From: Manduca sexta
Lineage: Eukaryota > Arthropoda > Insecta > Lepidoptera > Sphingidae
Direction: 5' to 3'
Assembly: GCF_014839805.1 (NCBI RefSeq)
Contig: NC_051132.1
Coordinates: forward strand, 3,286,001 to 3,350,000
DNA length: 64,000 nucleotides
Shown here: positions 44,025 through 55,120 of the stretch, piece by piece
Position numbering within the stretch: position 1 is the stretch's first letter
Layout: the number at the start of each line of letters is the position of its first letter
The notes under the pieces: generated by a model
Databases searched by the model: none
Told to the model about the DNA's origin: nothing
Seen by the model: the letters and a program-made list of their open reading frames with translations, nothing else
Position numbers and translations under genes: made by a program

Positions 44025-44235
44025 TTGTTTTGGATGATATCTGTAGAACATAATCCAACTTTGCCATAATGTGGTCCTGACCGCGAGCATCTAAAATGCT
44101 TACCGAAATATCCGATATAAGACGGCCTTTGCCAGGCTAACAAACGTATGTTAAAAAAATTGTGTTGGATGACTTCTGCACAATACACTACAACTTTGCC
44201 ACAGCGGTCCTGAAGGCTTAAAAACTTTCCGATTC
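44025..44235. repeat. Diverged tandem duplication, period about 131 bp
   Basis: TTGGATGATATCTGTAGAAC...ACTTTGCCATAATGTGGTCC at 44030 recurs as TTGGATGACTTCTGCACAAT...ACTTTGCCACAGCGGTCCT at 44165. A 117-codon open frame on the minus strand (44341-43988) spans it and carries the duplication as repeated GKV...CS/A..IQ..; it is probably not a gene. Confidence 0.6.
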
Positions 44236-44344
44236 CAAGGCTCGAAGTTAAAGCAACTGCTTTATGATTCTTCGAAACAATTGCGACAACTTGTGTAACA
44301 TGAATGTGAGAAGCGTATTCGTCCATGGCGCGATGTGTCATTGT

Positions 44345-44875
44345 ATTTTGTACCTTATATTCATTATAAATTTTATCCCTAATTTAAAATTTACATAGTT
44401 ATATAAGTAATTTTATTAAAATTAAACTATTTTTCGGATTTTATCGCGGTTTTAATATTTTAGTTTTCTGCCGACGTTCAAAGGCTTTACAGCCTTCGTG
44501 GTTACGGGGGGACTGAAGTGTTGTTCATCTGTAAAGTCAAAGCTACAATATCTAGCCACATTTCACAAATATACAACGTTTTAAATTTTAGCTGTTGGTA
44601 GTCCGATCTACGCAGAATGAGCTCACTGTTTCTTAAAATCAGGAAACGTCGGAAGATAACTAAAATATTAAAACCGCGATAAAATCCGAAAAATAGTTTA
44701 ATTTAAAATTCTAACATTCGCATAAATATAAGAAATCATAAAGTAGTTTTAATTGTTATTTAGAAATAATACGTTACTATTTAATCTTATACATTGGTTT
44801 AACGTATCATAAGTGCAACTTTGTTCGCCTACGTGATAAATAAAGTTTTTTTTTACTGTTAATAACTTCGACGGA
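44345..44875 (+). mobile_element. LINE-I 3' end, split by MITE-E
   Basis: AAATTTTATCCCTAATTTAA at left, TATCATAAGTGCAACTTTGT and GTGATAAATAAAGTTTTTTT at right match the complement of 6520-6665 once the insert is removed. Confidence 0.8.
44416..44741 (+). mobile_element. MITE-E, long inverted ends, 10-bp duplication
   Basis: AAACTATTTTTCGGATTTTA...TTTTAGTTTTC at left mirrors AACTAAAATATTAAAACCGC...TAGTTTAATTT at right. AGTAATTTTA / AGTAGTTTTA flank it (44406-44415, 44742-44751). It includes the GTGGTTACGGGGGGACTGAA core. Confidence 0.82.
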
Positions 44876-44935
44876 ATCAATAGTTTATATGACTAGAGTA
44901 ATATGTTAATAAAGATAAAGATACATATTTAGGTA

Positions 44936-45008
44936 GGAAGCAATAGCCTCGTTCGGTATAGAACGGACTGCCGAGACGAGTGTTCACAGATTGAAAACCC
45001 GTGGTCTC
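44936..45008 (+). mobile_element. SINE-B head fragment
   Basis: GCAATAGCCTCGTTCGGTAT, AACGGACTGCCGAGACGAGT; ends before the core. Confidence 0.65.
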
Positions 45009-45009
45009 G

Positions 45010-46154
45010 TATTTCACAGTATCTAGAACGTAGTTTTTGCTATTGTCAAACTTTAAACGAAATCTATTAATATTTCACTTATTTATTTACAAGAGTTGTA
45101 TCAATTTGTTTTTATATTTAATTAATTTTTTTCACGCTTCATAACACATCGTAACATTTTGTTTTTCCATTTTTATCATCCCAATTAGTTTCGAAGTTGC
45201 CAGCATTGGTATGTTATTAATTGCTTTTGATGACGTAAATACGAAACAAAAAGTTCTATAAGAAACGCCTTGTTTTTAACGTGGTTAGAATTTCCTGGTT
45301 ATTTCTTGTGCAGTGTGACCTACCGAAATTAATTTTGATTAGTTCGCTAATATTTATTTTGAGTATTTGAAAGACTGCTATGGTTTCTAATACCTTAAAT
45401 CTAATACAATCTGACAATGATAAGTCTTTATGTAAGACATTTTTGGTGTTAAATATGCAAGTATTGCTCGAAATGCGTGTCATAAAACAGTTGAGATGGT
45501 GTTGCGTTCCAGGACCGATTTCTAACAAGTAAACTAGCAAACTTATAATTTTTCACATAAAAAACAATTATGTCTATCGACGTGTTCAACAAATCTTAAA
45601 TATACCACACAAAATAACCTTCAAATAAGTTATTGCTGTTAAATAGTGAGTAAAAAATCCGACCAGCTAGAAATCAGCTATAAATGATGCGGCCAGATAT
45701 TTACTACAAATATACCGGTCTGCTTAATGGATTAAAATTATAAAACATTAATATGAATAAAAAAAAAATATTTTGTATGAATTTGATACTATTAGACCCA
45801 TACCTTTAGAAAAATAGCATCCATAATTAGTCAATTCCTCAATATCTTGAAATCTCACTCGGTTTCTATAAATATCCATTTTTACACTCACACTTATTTC
45901 TATATTTATAACACGACGTGTACTGACGTCCACTCTACACAATAATGACGATTTAAATCGCAATAAACTATTTCCACAAATCGATTAACAAATTATTAAT
46001 AAATTAGCCTATATTAGGCTATTAAGGTCGGATCTCGCGGCAAAGGTTCGGTTTCTAGGTCAGGCATTTTGGTTTTAGTCGTTTTCTAATGAGGTGACTT
46101 TAATATTTTGCATAGTATAGTGTTCCAAGGGAGTAGAAATGGAAGATTCTTTTT
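45010..46154. other. No recognised feature
   Basis: Two short open minus-strand frames (45540-45256, 45963-45748) have no recognisable domain or codon signature. Confidence 0.4.
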
Positions 46155-46475
46155 TATAAGGACACGTTAAAGTGACCCTCTCAGTAGTAGAGGAAGCCCG
46201 TGCCCAGCAGTGGGCAAGTATATAATACAGGGCTGATATTACTATTATTAAAGTGACCCTGCTGCACCTGATGGTAAGTGGAGTGCAACAGAATGTGGAC
46301 TGACGAGAGATGATTACCCCTCAACAGTCAACACAATTATGGCGGCCTGTTCGAACCGGATATGTACAGGCTGATCCCGAAACGCGACAAACTTACGCGG
46401 ACGACTATGGCGGGTTTTAACACCTTATGTCCGGTGATCGCGATCCGGGCGAATATAAATATACTACCACTAGCA
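46155..46475 (-). repeat. Rep-C, reverse, carrying a SINE-B piece
   Basis: GGACACGTTAAAGTGACCCT resumes after the insert at 46248 with GCTGCACCTGATGGTAAGTG and runs to ATAAATATACTACCACTAGC. Confidence 0.78.
46180..46247 (+). mobile_element. SINE-B, 5'-truncated, 13-bp duplication
   Basis: CTCAGTAGTAGAGGAAGCCC to GGGCTGATATTACTATTA; TTAAAGTGACCCT is perfect at 46167-46179 and 46248-46260. Confidence 0.92.
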
Positions 46476-46804
46476 ATTTTGGTTTCTAGTTTTGTCGGAT
46501 AGTCATTTCCAAAATAAAAGACACAAACCATGCATTTTATTGATACACAGACTAGTCAATGACGTTACCAAACCCTTAAAATATCATTATGTAAGGAAAT
46601 AAAAAATAAAGTACAAGCTATATGTAATATACAATTGGCATAAAAAAGAACGCCTACCGACATTTGGTACGATTTTAATAATTCATAATAATAATATTTT
46701 GGTTCATCTATATCGCTGGATCTCTAATAAAACAAAGTTCTATTTCTAAGTACCGAAGACATTAAACTATTATAGCTAGTTATAAACCGGATATCAGAGC
46801 CAAA

Positions 46805-47090
46805 TTTTCGGTCCAAAATCATTACCTATTGGTAATGTCGCTGTATTATTTGAAATGTCCGTATGACAAGTCGTCTCAGCGTCCTTAGATAATAATACAA
46901 AAATAATATATTTACAGAAAATATGCTAATATTCGCATTAAAAACGTGCAAATCATGATATGGAAAAATATGATTGATGTTTTGGTATTTCATGGTAGAT
47001 TGAGTAACCATCACATAAGAAATTTTTTTTTGTATGACAATCCGTCCAATGTCCGGTCTATATAATCTTAGAACACTTTGATAATTACAA
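46805..47090. repeat. Repeat J, uninterrupted copy
   Basis: Matches 6325-6495 and 6958-7075 joined, and so shows the pre-insertion state. Confidence 0.78.
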
Positions 47091-47249
47091 TGTAATATAA
47101 AGCAGCCTTCAAGGAGACAATAAAGCCACATTTCCTTAATACGTAAAATCGCTTGCGTGTTCAATGGTAATTCGAATGGAAAATCACCTTGTTTAGAAGG
47201 TATGACGTTTTACCTTTGCCTTTGTAAGGGTTACCTTGGTTTGAACAAA

Positions 47250-47465
47250 CAAAGACACGCCATTATCTCCGAAAGAGGCAGAGGTGCCTTTGCACCCACT
47301 TTTCACCATGTGTGTTCCGTCTGGATTGATGGATAGGAAGGATGAGGATTCCAGACTCCAGCCTGAGTAGAAAAACCCAATAGCATAGCCCGACTTGGAA
47401 TTCGAACCAGAGACCTCGAGCAGTAACGTACCATGCATGCTTTAAACTGCACCACCAAGGCAGTC
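47250..47465 (-). mobile_element. SINE-A, diverged
   Basis: CGCCATTATCTCCGAAAGAG, TTTTCACCATGTGTGTTCCG, ACTGCACCACCAAGGCAGTC. Confidence 0.78.
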
Positions 47466-47789
47466 AAGTCATGGTTAAGACAGAAGTATTTATCGCTTGT
47501 TTATATAGTAAAGAACAGACTTAACTATTAACCTTCTTTGGCAGTCGGGTAATGAGATAGAGGGAATACCCAATATTTATCTAATGAGTCGGCTTTACGT
47601 AAGAGTAAACTTATTCATATTTGATCTTTATCATCATGACATAGCAATGACGGACTTATGTTAGTAATAATGACGTATAGATTTGCATACAGGAGTAGGC
47701 TTTGACGATAATTTCAATAAAGATTAGGCGTGCTCTAAGGTGGTTATGCTACGCTCTATAATGCACGCAACCACACTTACTCGTTTTGT

Positions 47790-48002
47790 TCTCGAAGGGG
47801 ACCAGGACGCAATTGGTGCACCCACTTACCGCCATGCGTATTTTGTGCCATGATGTGGTAGGAAGAGGACCTTTCGCCATATAGGACACTAATTCCAAAC
47901 TCCGGGCTTATGCTGAGTATAAAAAAACAATATATAGCTCGTAAATCGAACCCGTGATCTCAGCATTGCAGTCTACCAAACAACTACACCACCAAGACAA
48001 TC
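47790..48002 (-). mobile_element. SINE-A, diverged
   Basis: CTCGAAGGGGACCAGGACGC, CCATGATGTGGTAGGAAGAG, AACTACACCACCAAGACAAT. Confidence 0.75.
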
Positions 48003-48004
48003 AT

Positions 48005-48554
48005 TCACTAGAGTCGCATAGAGTATGTTATCGTTTCTTTTATATATATTTGAGCATAGTGTGTACAACATAGGCAAAATATGTTATTAAAAGATACAAC
48101 TCAGTTCCGCTCTGAAGTGCGATATCAGACGCTGTAAAATTTAAAGACAGCATCTTAAGATAGTCGATATTTAAACCCATATTGACATCAGCTCAATGAT
48201 ATATCAAGTCGCAATATGTGACGGATTTTGACTTGAGTTTTGTTTATTTAACAGCTCCGACTCATGAGAACAAGCTATTAAATGACATCTTAAGCTTGGT
48301 TTATTAAATAGTTCAATACATTAAATGTCTACTTAAGATTTAACTTAAAATTGGCCCCTAGAGTTTGATATAATACTGCCAAAGAAACTTGTGAATACAC
48401 ACTTCACTAAGTACAAAAACAAACAAACCATTACGCAATGTTGTCAGGAAATATGTGCGGTGACCTTACAAGAACGTACAATTTGCATTGTCAATTACTT
48501 TGTACTATAATTTTGGGTCATTGTTTAAATTGATGTGTAATGGATTTTTCCAGA
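48005..48554. other. No recognised feature
   Basis: Unrecognised. Confidence 0.4.
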
Positions 48555-48655
48555 GCTGTTTTATGCCCCAGATATCGACCACCGTACGCATGTGATCCCG
48601 CCATAGTAACATAGTGACGTCACGCCATAGTGACGTCTGTCATATTCTAGGATCA
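48555..48655 (+). repeat. Rep-C fragment with local duplication
   Basis: GATATCGACCACCGTACGCA then CCCGCCATAGTAAC; CATAGTGACGTC is repeated just after. Confidence 0.5.
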
Positions 48656-50365
48656 TGATTCTCTTAAGTATAGATTTTGGTTCCTTGTCAAATCGCATAA
48701 CATTCGAAAATATATAACATATATGGTCTTACCTTTTGATTGCGTTGAGTTACTTTTTTTTTACTTCTGAAGGAGATCGCAGGCCACAGTTTGCATTGAT
48801 TTTAACTTGATACATGCCTGAGAAAAATGGCCCAACAGACAGACGGACAATAAACTGATCTTCAAGCGTTCCTTTTGAGGTAACCCTAAAATCGAATATT
48901 TTTCATATTGAACGCGAAAAGTAATTTCCAACAAATTGGCCACAACTATGTTTATAAGGTCGTCGCCCGAAAATCGGTTAAATTCCAAATGCTTGCATGA
49001 ATAAGGGAAAACAGAAAGTGCCTTGACCGACGGTTAATGTCTAATCTTACGAATAAATATCAGTTTTACAACCATTCTCGCATCCAGAGGGGAACATCAT
49101 AAGAAATGGTATACGAGACCCTAATAGTTATCTTCACCAAGGCTTCGTGGTGCAACATGCCTAGAATTAGATGTAATCTGTTACAAACGAATCAAGCTGC
49201 AATTTTTAGTAATATTAACAAATAATCTTTTTATTTTTTAAACCTCTTAATGACAGACAATGGCGATGGCTATCTTAAGTTTAAAAAACTTTAATTTCCC
49301 ACCAAAGAGGATTCATGAAGGTTACCTAGCAAAACCTCATTTACTAACGAGCAAAATACACCACAATATTATTAAAATAATTTCCGAAAATATTGATACG
49401 TCGTTAATAATGTTTGAAGATACTAATCCGATCGCATAGACAGTTCTTATCAAAAGGTCAAGAAGGTAACTGACAATACAAACCTTTAATTAGACATGTA
49501 TCACCTCGAACGTGGTGTAGTAGCCATCAGAACCAAACAAAAGGAATAGGCGTTAAGGTCGCACGCGCCCGACCGTGGCTAACCATTCATGCAACACACG
49601 TCATTATCTAAACATACATTAGCTGATTACAGACACACATCTTGAACAGTTGTGTTGACATATTTTCCTTTAATTACATGACGTGTTTGGACGCCATGTT
49701 GGGATGTTCGATTCTAATTTTAAAAATAGTGCGTGATTAAAATTTATTTATAAAATTTAAAAATAGAATTCATTGCTCTAAGGTAATTATAATATTAAAA
49801 CGATAAAATATTATACCAGTATTTATTATTATATTTTTAAGATTTACGAAATTGATAGCACATTGTGTGTATATGTATTTTTTACAAAAGTCGCATGTAA
49901 TTTTTGCCGTAATGTAGTTTACACAGTAACTATAATCATTTTCGACTGCTAGGATTTAAGTATTATTCTTTTACACTTGCACGGAACTACGAAATAAAAT
50001 CAAGCCAGTTTTATGTCCATAACTGGTTCAATTAACATAAATAAAGAAAAGGCTACTAAGCCCTCTGCGCGTTCAGGAAAAATATTCCGGAAACAATACT
50101 TTCATAAAGTATATCATTATTTTAAATGTCATAGCGAAAGTAGAGTATCCTTAAAGCCTCAATTATAAAAATCGAAAGAGCCTTCAATTTGTAGGAAGCA
50201 TTATTACAATAATTGTAATGGTTGTTATTAACGATACAATTGCAGACAGATAGGGCGGTGGCGCGTGGGGGTTGAAAGTGGAGGATAAAATTATTACTTT
50301 AAAGAGAAATCGCTGGCTACCGGGTGTAATGGTAGAAAAAGGATAAATAATACGTCCCTGCGGCA
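48656..50365. other. 1.7 kb without recognised features
   Basis: No known repeat family or splice-bounded coding block found. Confidence 0.4.
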
Positions 50366-50366
50366 G

Positions 50367-50696
50367 TGCGGCGATAGTCTGGTCGGAAAAAAAGTGGTGA
50401 TTCCCTAGTTAGGAAAGGACTTCCGAGACCAATGTCCCCAGGTTCGAAATCCAACATACACCACTGAGTTTTCTTAAGTTATATATGTATTCTTTGTTAA
50501 TTATCGTTTAGTTTAACGGTGAAGGAAAACATCATAAATAAACTTGTATACCTGTAAAGTTCACCATAATAATTTCAAAGGTATGCGAAGACTGCCAACC
50601 CACACTAGGCCAACGTGGTGGACTAAAGCCTGAAGTCTTGCAGTAGTAAAAAGGTCCATGCCCAACAGTGGGACAGTATATAATACAACAAGGATT
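50367..50696 (+). mobile_element. SINE-B, old copy
   Basis: TGCGGCGATAGTCTGGTCGG head with an extra segment, AGGTTCGAAATCC box B, CCAACGTGGTGGACTAAAGC and GTGGGACAGTATATAATACA. Confidence 0.72.
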
Positions 50697-50857
50697 AATC
50701 ACACAATATAATTTTAAAGCAAAAATCTTACATTAGGAAATTACATTAGCTCGACGCCTCGTAAATGGAACAAAGCCGCTACAATGTAATTACATAACGG
50801 AAACTCATCGTAAAACCACAGAATACATAATGCTCTGATATATCTAAATAAATGACT

Positions 50858-51000
50858 ACCTCGGTGATGATGTGGTAACGGTGGGCCTACAGCCATATAG
50901 GGCACAAATTTAAGACACCAGACTGATAGTAAACTCAATATCACTTTACCCGACCCGGGTTTCGAACCTCAGACCTTAAAGCGCTTGTCATACCGCGCAT
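50858..51000 (-). mobile_element. SINE-A fragment
   Basis: CCTACAGCCATATAGGGCAC, CTTTACCCGACCCGGGTTTC then GAACC, CTTGTCATACCGCGCAT. Confidence 0.7.
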
Positions 51001-51869
51001 AAATACATCATGTAAATATTGACACGAACTTAAATACCAAAGAAAAAACGGCTCAACCCTTGCAGTGGTATAAAGGCATGTGTACAATAATAAGTCAGTA
51101 AATAATACAAGGCTGGTATTACAAGCATCGGTACTGAAAGGTAAGAAACAACTCAAACAAGGGTCGTTGGCTGTCGCGCCTTTGTGCATTTTCCGTAACA
51201 CCAGTACTCAAGGAGCAATGACCTCAAAACACCGCTCCATTCCAACAACGAAGAACATCTTACGAGTTCCAATTTTAAATTCGAAGTTCCTTGTAAGACA
51301 GACTATAAAAAGTTTTCTAATTTTGATTTTTAAAAGGTAAACAATTGAGTTTAAATATAGAAGGTTAAAGGACTGGCTGCCTGATAGGAAATGATCATTG
51401 TAAACATACTACACAGGCAAAGGAATTTAAAGTTTCTTACCGGCTTTTAAAGTACATTATAGATCTGACAAGGGCTAAGACATTCATCAAGCCTCGGAAA
51501 ATGTCACTGTCATATCCCAAAACAAAAGCCATCAAAGAAATAGCGTAGTTTCCAATAGTGAAAGATATTTTCTAAGCGGTTCAGTTTCTTCAAAATTACG
51601 CTCTATTGGCTAATACAAAGAGTACTTTATCCTTAGAACGACCTAGAAACTCAAATCTATAATTACAGATTGAAGATCGCGTTACCTCTAAAAGTAAAAT
51701 TCGATTATATCAAGGTAAGAAGTTGGCACGTGCAAGTTTGAAGACGAAATATAGCAGTATTCGACGCACGTGTCGCCTCATACTCGCTTAGATTCTCAAT
51801 ACAGAATCTTAATATTAGCGCAATAAGATTTCTTCAAGGCGTATTTGACGAAAAACAAAGATCATGGCT
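51001..51869. other. No recognised gene; possible SINE-B tail remnant
   Basis: GTCAGTAAATAATACAAGGC at 51092 resembles a degraded SINE-B end. Confidence 0.35.
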
Positions 51870-51874
51870 CATTA

Positions 51875-52185
51875 TTTCTAATGTTTACGCGAATGTTGGA
51901 CTGAAATATAACTATTTTTCGGATTTCATCGTGTTTTTGTATGTTATTATTTTAACTTCAAGACAATGTGAGCTCATTTAGCATAGATCGAAACATCAAC
52001 AGCTAAAAATTTTATATTTGTAAAATGTAGGTAGATATTGTAACTTTGATTTTTCGGATGACCAATACCTCAGTCCCCCCCGTGACCACGAAGGCTGCAA
52101 AGTCTTCGAAACGTCGGGAGAAAATAATAACATAGAAAAACAAAATATAATCCGGAAAATAGTTGTATTTCAATGTAAATTGCTC
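51875..52185. mobile_element. MITE-E, near full length
   Basis: TTTACGCGAATGTTGGACTG...TTTTTCGGATTTCATCG at left, AATCCGGAAAATAGTTGTAT at right, with core CCCGTGACCACGAAGGCTGC. Confidence 0.8.
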
Positions 52186-52244
52186 TTTTGTGTGACAATT
52201 ACAGAATGATGGGAAGAATAATTATGATACTAATAAACATATTT

Positions 52245-52490
52245 TTTTATTGCATAGGCCAGATAGCATAACACTGAACTCACAGAATTAGAAGAATCAA
52301 GGCGCAAAACCTGCCATAATGAGCCACCTGCACCGTGTTCCAAGATCAGCCTATGTATATCCGGTTTCAAACGGCATAATTGTGTCGACTGCCGAGGGGC
52401 AATCATCTTTCGTCAGTCGACATGCTATAAGACTCCACTCTACTTACCATAAAATGCAGTAGGACACTGCCGTTCCATACAAGAAAAGAT
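52245..52490 (+). repeat. Rep-C, diverged
   Basis: CAAAACCTGCCATAATGAGC, GTATATCCGGTTTCAAACGG, CTTACCATAAAATGCAGTAG. Confidence 0.7.
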
Positions 52491-53194
52491 ACAGAGATAA
52501 GGAATTAAAAAACTGAGGGTTTTATCAGTTCATCTCACTCGCTATAATATACGCAACATTGAGTAATCAGTAGTTATTTCTAATACATCTAATTAGAGAT
52601 AACACAAGGTCCGAGTTAAGTAACATCGACTAAGATGTCAGGAAAAAACGCAACAACCTTCATGGCTGCAGGAAAAACTCATATTAATTAATGGCCACAA
52701 ATATTTTTGCAGGCCAAGTAATGTATATTAAAATTGCAATTTATATCAGTACCATCGTCTAGGCACTGTTGGTTATGTGCATTCAGTTTTACGACTGGTC
52801 GGATCTTGAATTGTCGGAGTTTGTATGTGTTTTTTTTTTTATTTATTAAGTATTGCCAACAAAAGTAATAATATTACATACAAACAAAGTAAAAAATACT
52901 GGACTAATTGCCATTTGAATGACAAGCAACCAAAACATGACCTTACTTAAAAAAATATATATATATGAAATAAAAAATCAGATTAACCTTACCTACATAC
53001 CTAAATCTTATTTCATTATTACTAATTATTATTCGTTAATAAATTATTTATTTACTATTTTTTTAATTAAATACAATTTAATCAAAAATTTAATCAATTT
53101 TGCGATAACGAAGAACATTATTATGATCATTACGCATTACTACATAAAGTTTGAAATACAAAACACTGTACTCGTCATTCGACATTACATACTA
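52491..53194. other. Very AT-rich, no recognised feature
   Basis: A 106-codon plus-strand frame at 52919-53239 is low-complexity Ile/Asn/Lys and runs into Rep-D; not a credible gene. Confidence 0.45.
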
Positions 53195-53290
53195 TGTAAT
53201 TACATTGGCTCCAATGTTCTTCAAACCGGAACAGAATAGAACAATGTTGCTTGGACGAAGAATTAGACATTGCGATGGAACCTACTAAAC
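53195..53290 (+). repeat. Rep-D fragment
   Basis: TACATTGGCTCCAATGTTCT then TCAAACCGGAACAGAATAG and AATTAGACATTGCGATGG. Confidence 0.65.
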
Positions 53291-53489
53291 TTTTCACTTA
53301 GGATACGAACTCAGTCAATCATGGATGTAGGTAGTGGAACTATGGTGCCAACGATGCCCAGGCACACGGCGCAAACCTGGAGGGTCGAAACCAGGATCCT
53401 GTTTTTGGTCATACATGGACGCAATATACCATAATTATACCATCTATTTTCTCAGATATATTGAATTCCAAAAGCTTAAATTTTTTATA

Positions 53490-53790
53490 GCTTTGTATGA
53501 CGAAACGAGCATATCGTTCGCCTCATGGTAAGCAACACGACCGCCCGTAAACAGTAGCTACACCATCCAACACCTTGAATCACAAAGGATTGTTTGGTAT
53601 TCAACTGCGCTCGCCGTCCTGAGACATAAGATGTTAAGTCTCATTATGTCCAGTAGTTATACTGGCTACAATGTCCTTCAAAACGGAACACAATAGCGAC
53701 TACACGTACACCCTGTTGCATGGCGGCAGAAATGGATATTGCGGTGGTACCTACCCAGGCGAACTCTCACATGTAAGGGACCTGCCACCA
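53490..53790 (+). repeat. Rep-D, full length
   Basis: GACGAAACGAGCATATCGTT, TAAACAGTAGCTACACCATC, TGGATATTGCGGTGGTACCT. Confidence 0.78.
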
Positions 53791-53852
53791 GCATAGTAAC
53801 TAAAAACACAGTAACCGTTTATAAAAATAATATCTGCTATATTGTAATTAGA

Positions 53853-53904
53853 AATAAGACGTAGAATGGAATAATATCTATATTATTCCATTCTACGTCT
53901 TATT
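53853..53904. repeat. Perfect 25-bp palindrome with 2-nt spacer
   Basis: The arms 53853-53877 and 53880-53904 are exact reverse complements, separated by CT. Confidence 0.95.
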
Positions 53905-54149
53905 ACTATTAATCCAGTGATTTAATCAACATGGAAATTAATGTTACTTGTAGGTCAAAAGTTCAACTTTTAGTTCAACTTAAAGTTCTCGCAATTTAAA
54001 TTTAAAATTACATTTTACAATTCCGACTTTTTTAGAAAAGCAAAACTATGAATTTAAATATTTTAAAACTGTTTTATTGATGTAAATCCAATATTTAATA
54101 ATATTTTTTTATATTGTATTTGTTTTGAGTATATACTCGCAACAAGCAG

Positions 54150-54435
54150 CGATAGCCTAATTGGGTGTGGAACGGACTGCCGAGACAAATGTCCGCAGGT
54201 TCAAAACTCAAGGGCACACAGCTCTGACTTTTCTAAAAGTATGTGCGTTCTTAGTGAATTATTGCTTGCTTTTACAGAAGGAAAACATCGTGAGGAAACC
54301 GGCATACCTGAAAAATTTCCTATAGGAATTTAGAAACAATTTAGAGTGTGTGAAGTTTATCAATCCGTACTAGGCCAGCGAGGTGGACTAAGACTCTCAG
54401 TAGTAGAGGAGACCCGTGCCCAGCAGTGGGACAGG
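54150..54435 (+). mobile_element. SINE-B, tail lost
   Basis: AGCAGCGATAGCCTAATTGG head to CAGCAGTGGGACAGG, where the match ends before the ATT tail. Confidence 0.82.
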
Positions 54436-54629
54436 GGTACAAAGATTTCTCTTCGCGTATATAATATAGCCTTTCATATTACTTATCTTGTTGCCTAAAT
54501 ACTAGATAAGCAAAACACGCGATTACTTCCTTGAGAACTGGTTGTGCTGTTGCTAAGTAATTTGAAATATTCGTCCACAGCAAGAATTATAATGAGGTAT
54601 CTAATGTAATACATAATATATTTATGACT

Positions 54630-54800
54630 GGCTTTTGCTCGCGGCTCCGCCCACGTGAAATATTTTTCAGAAATAAAAAGTAACCTACGCTCAGGAGTAA
54701 TGTTTCGTTATTAGTGAGAATTAAAAAACGGTTTAGTAGTCCTTGAGATTAACGGGTACAAACAAACAAAGAGAAAAAGAAGCTTTATATTAGCGCTCGT
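54630..54800 (-). mobile_element. Hel-2 copy
   Basis: GGCTTTTGCTCGCGGCTCCG, CTCAGGAGTAATGTTTCGTT, CGGTTTAGTAGTCCTTGAGA. Confidence 0.7.
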
Positions 54801-54944
54801 CAGGCGACATTTTTAAGACTAATGCGTAAACGAGTAATTTATGGTAATTCTGTTTAAAAATACACTGCGTGGGCGAAAATCGCCAGTTTCGTATCCGAGA
54901 TTATTATTCCTTATACTACCACATGTCTATTTTGCTACGAACAC

Positions 54945-55120
54945 TGAAAAGTGTCCCACTGCACCTGATGGTAAATGGAGTGGGGTGTAATAGAATGTTG
55001 ACTGACGAGAGATGATTACCCCTCGGCATTCGACACAATTATGCCGGCCTGTTGCAACCGGATATACACAGACTGATCCCCGAACGCGACATATTTACCA
55101 CCACTATGGCGTATATATAA
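54945..55120 (-). repeat. Rep-C, reverse
   Basis: CCACTGCACCTGATGGTAAA, TGACTGACGAGAGATGATTA, GGATATACACAGACTGATCC. Confidence 0.78.

Noticed and set aside
52919..53239. 106-codon open frame
   Set aside because: Ile/Asn/Lys low complexity in AT-rich DNA, ends in a repeat.
53853..53904. Palindrome as a microRNA precursor
   Set aside because: Perfect arms with a 2-nt loop do not fit a microRNA hairpin.
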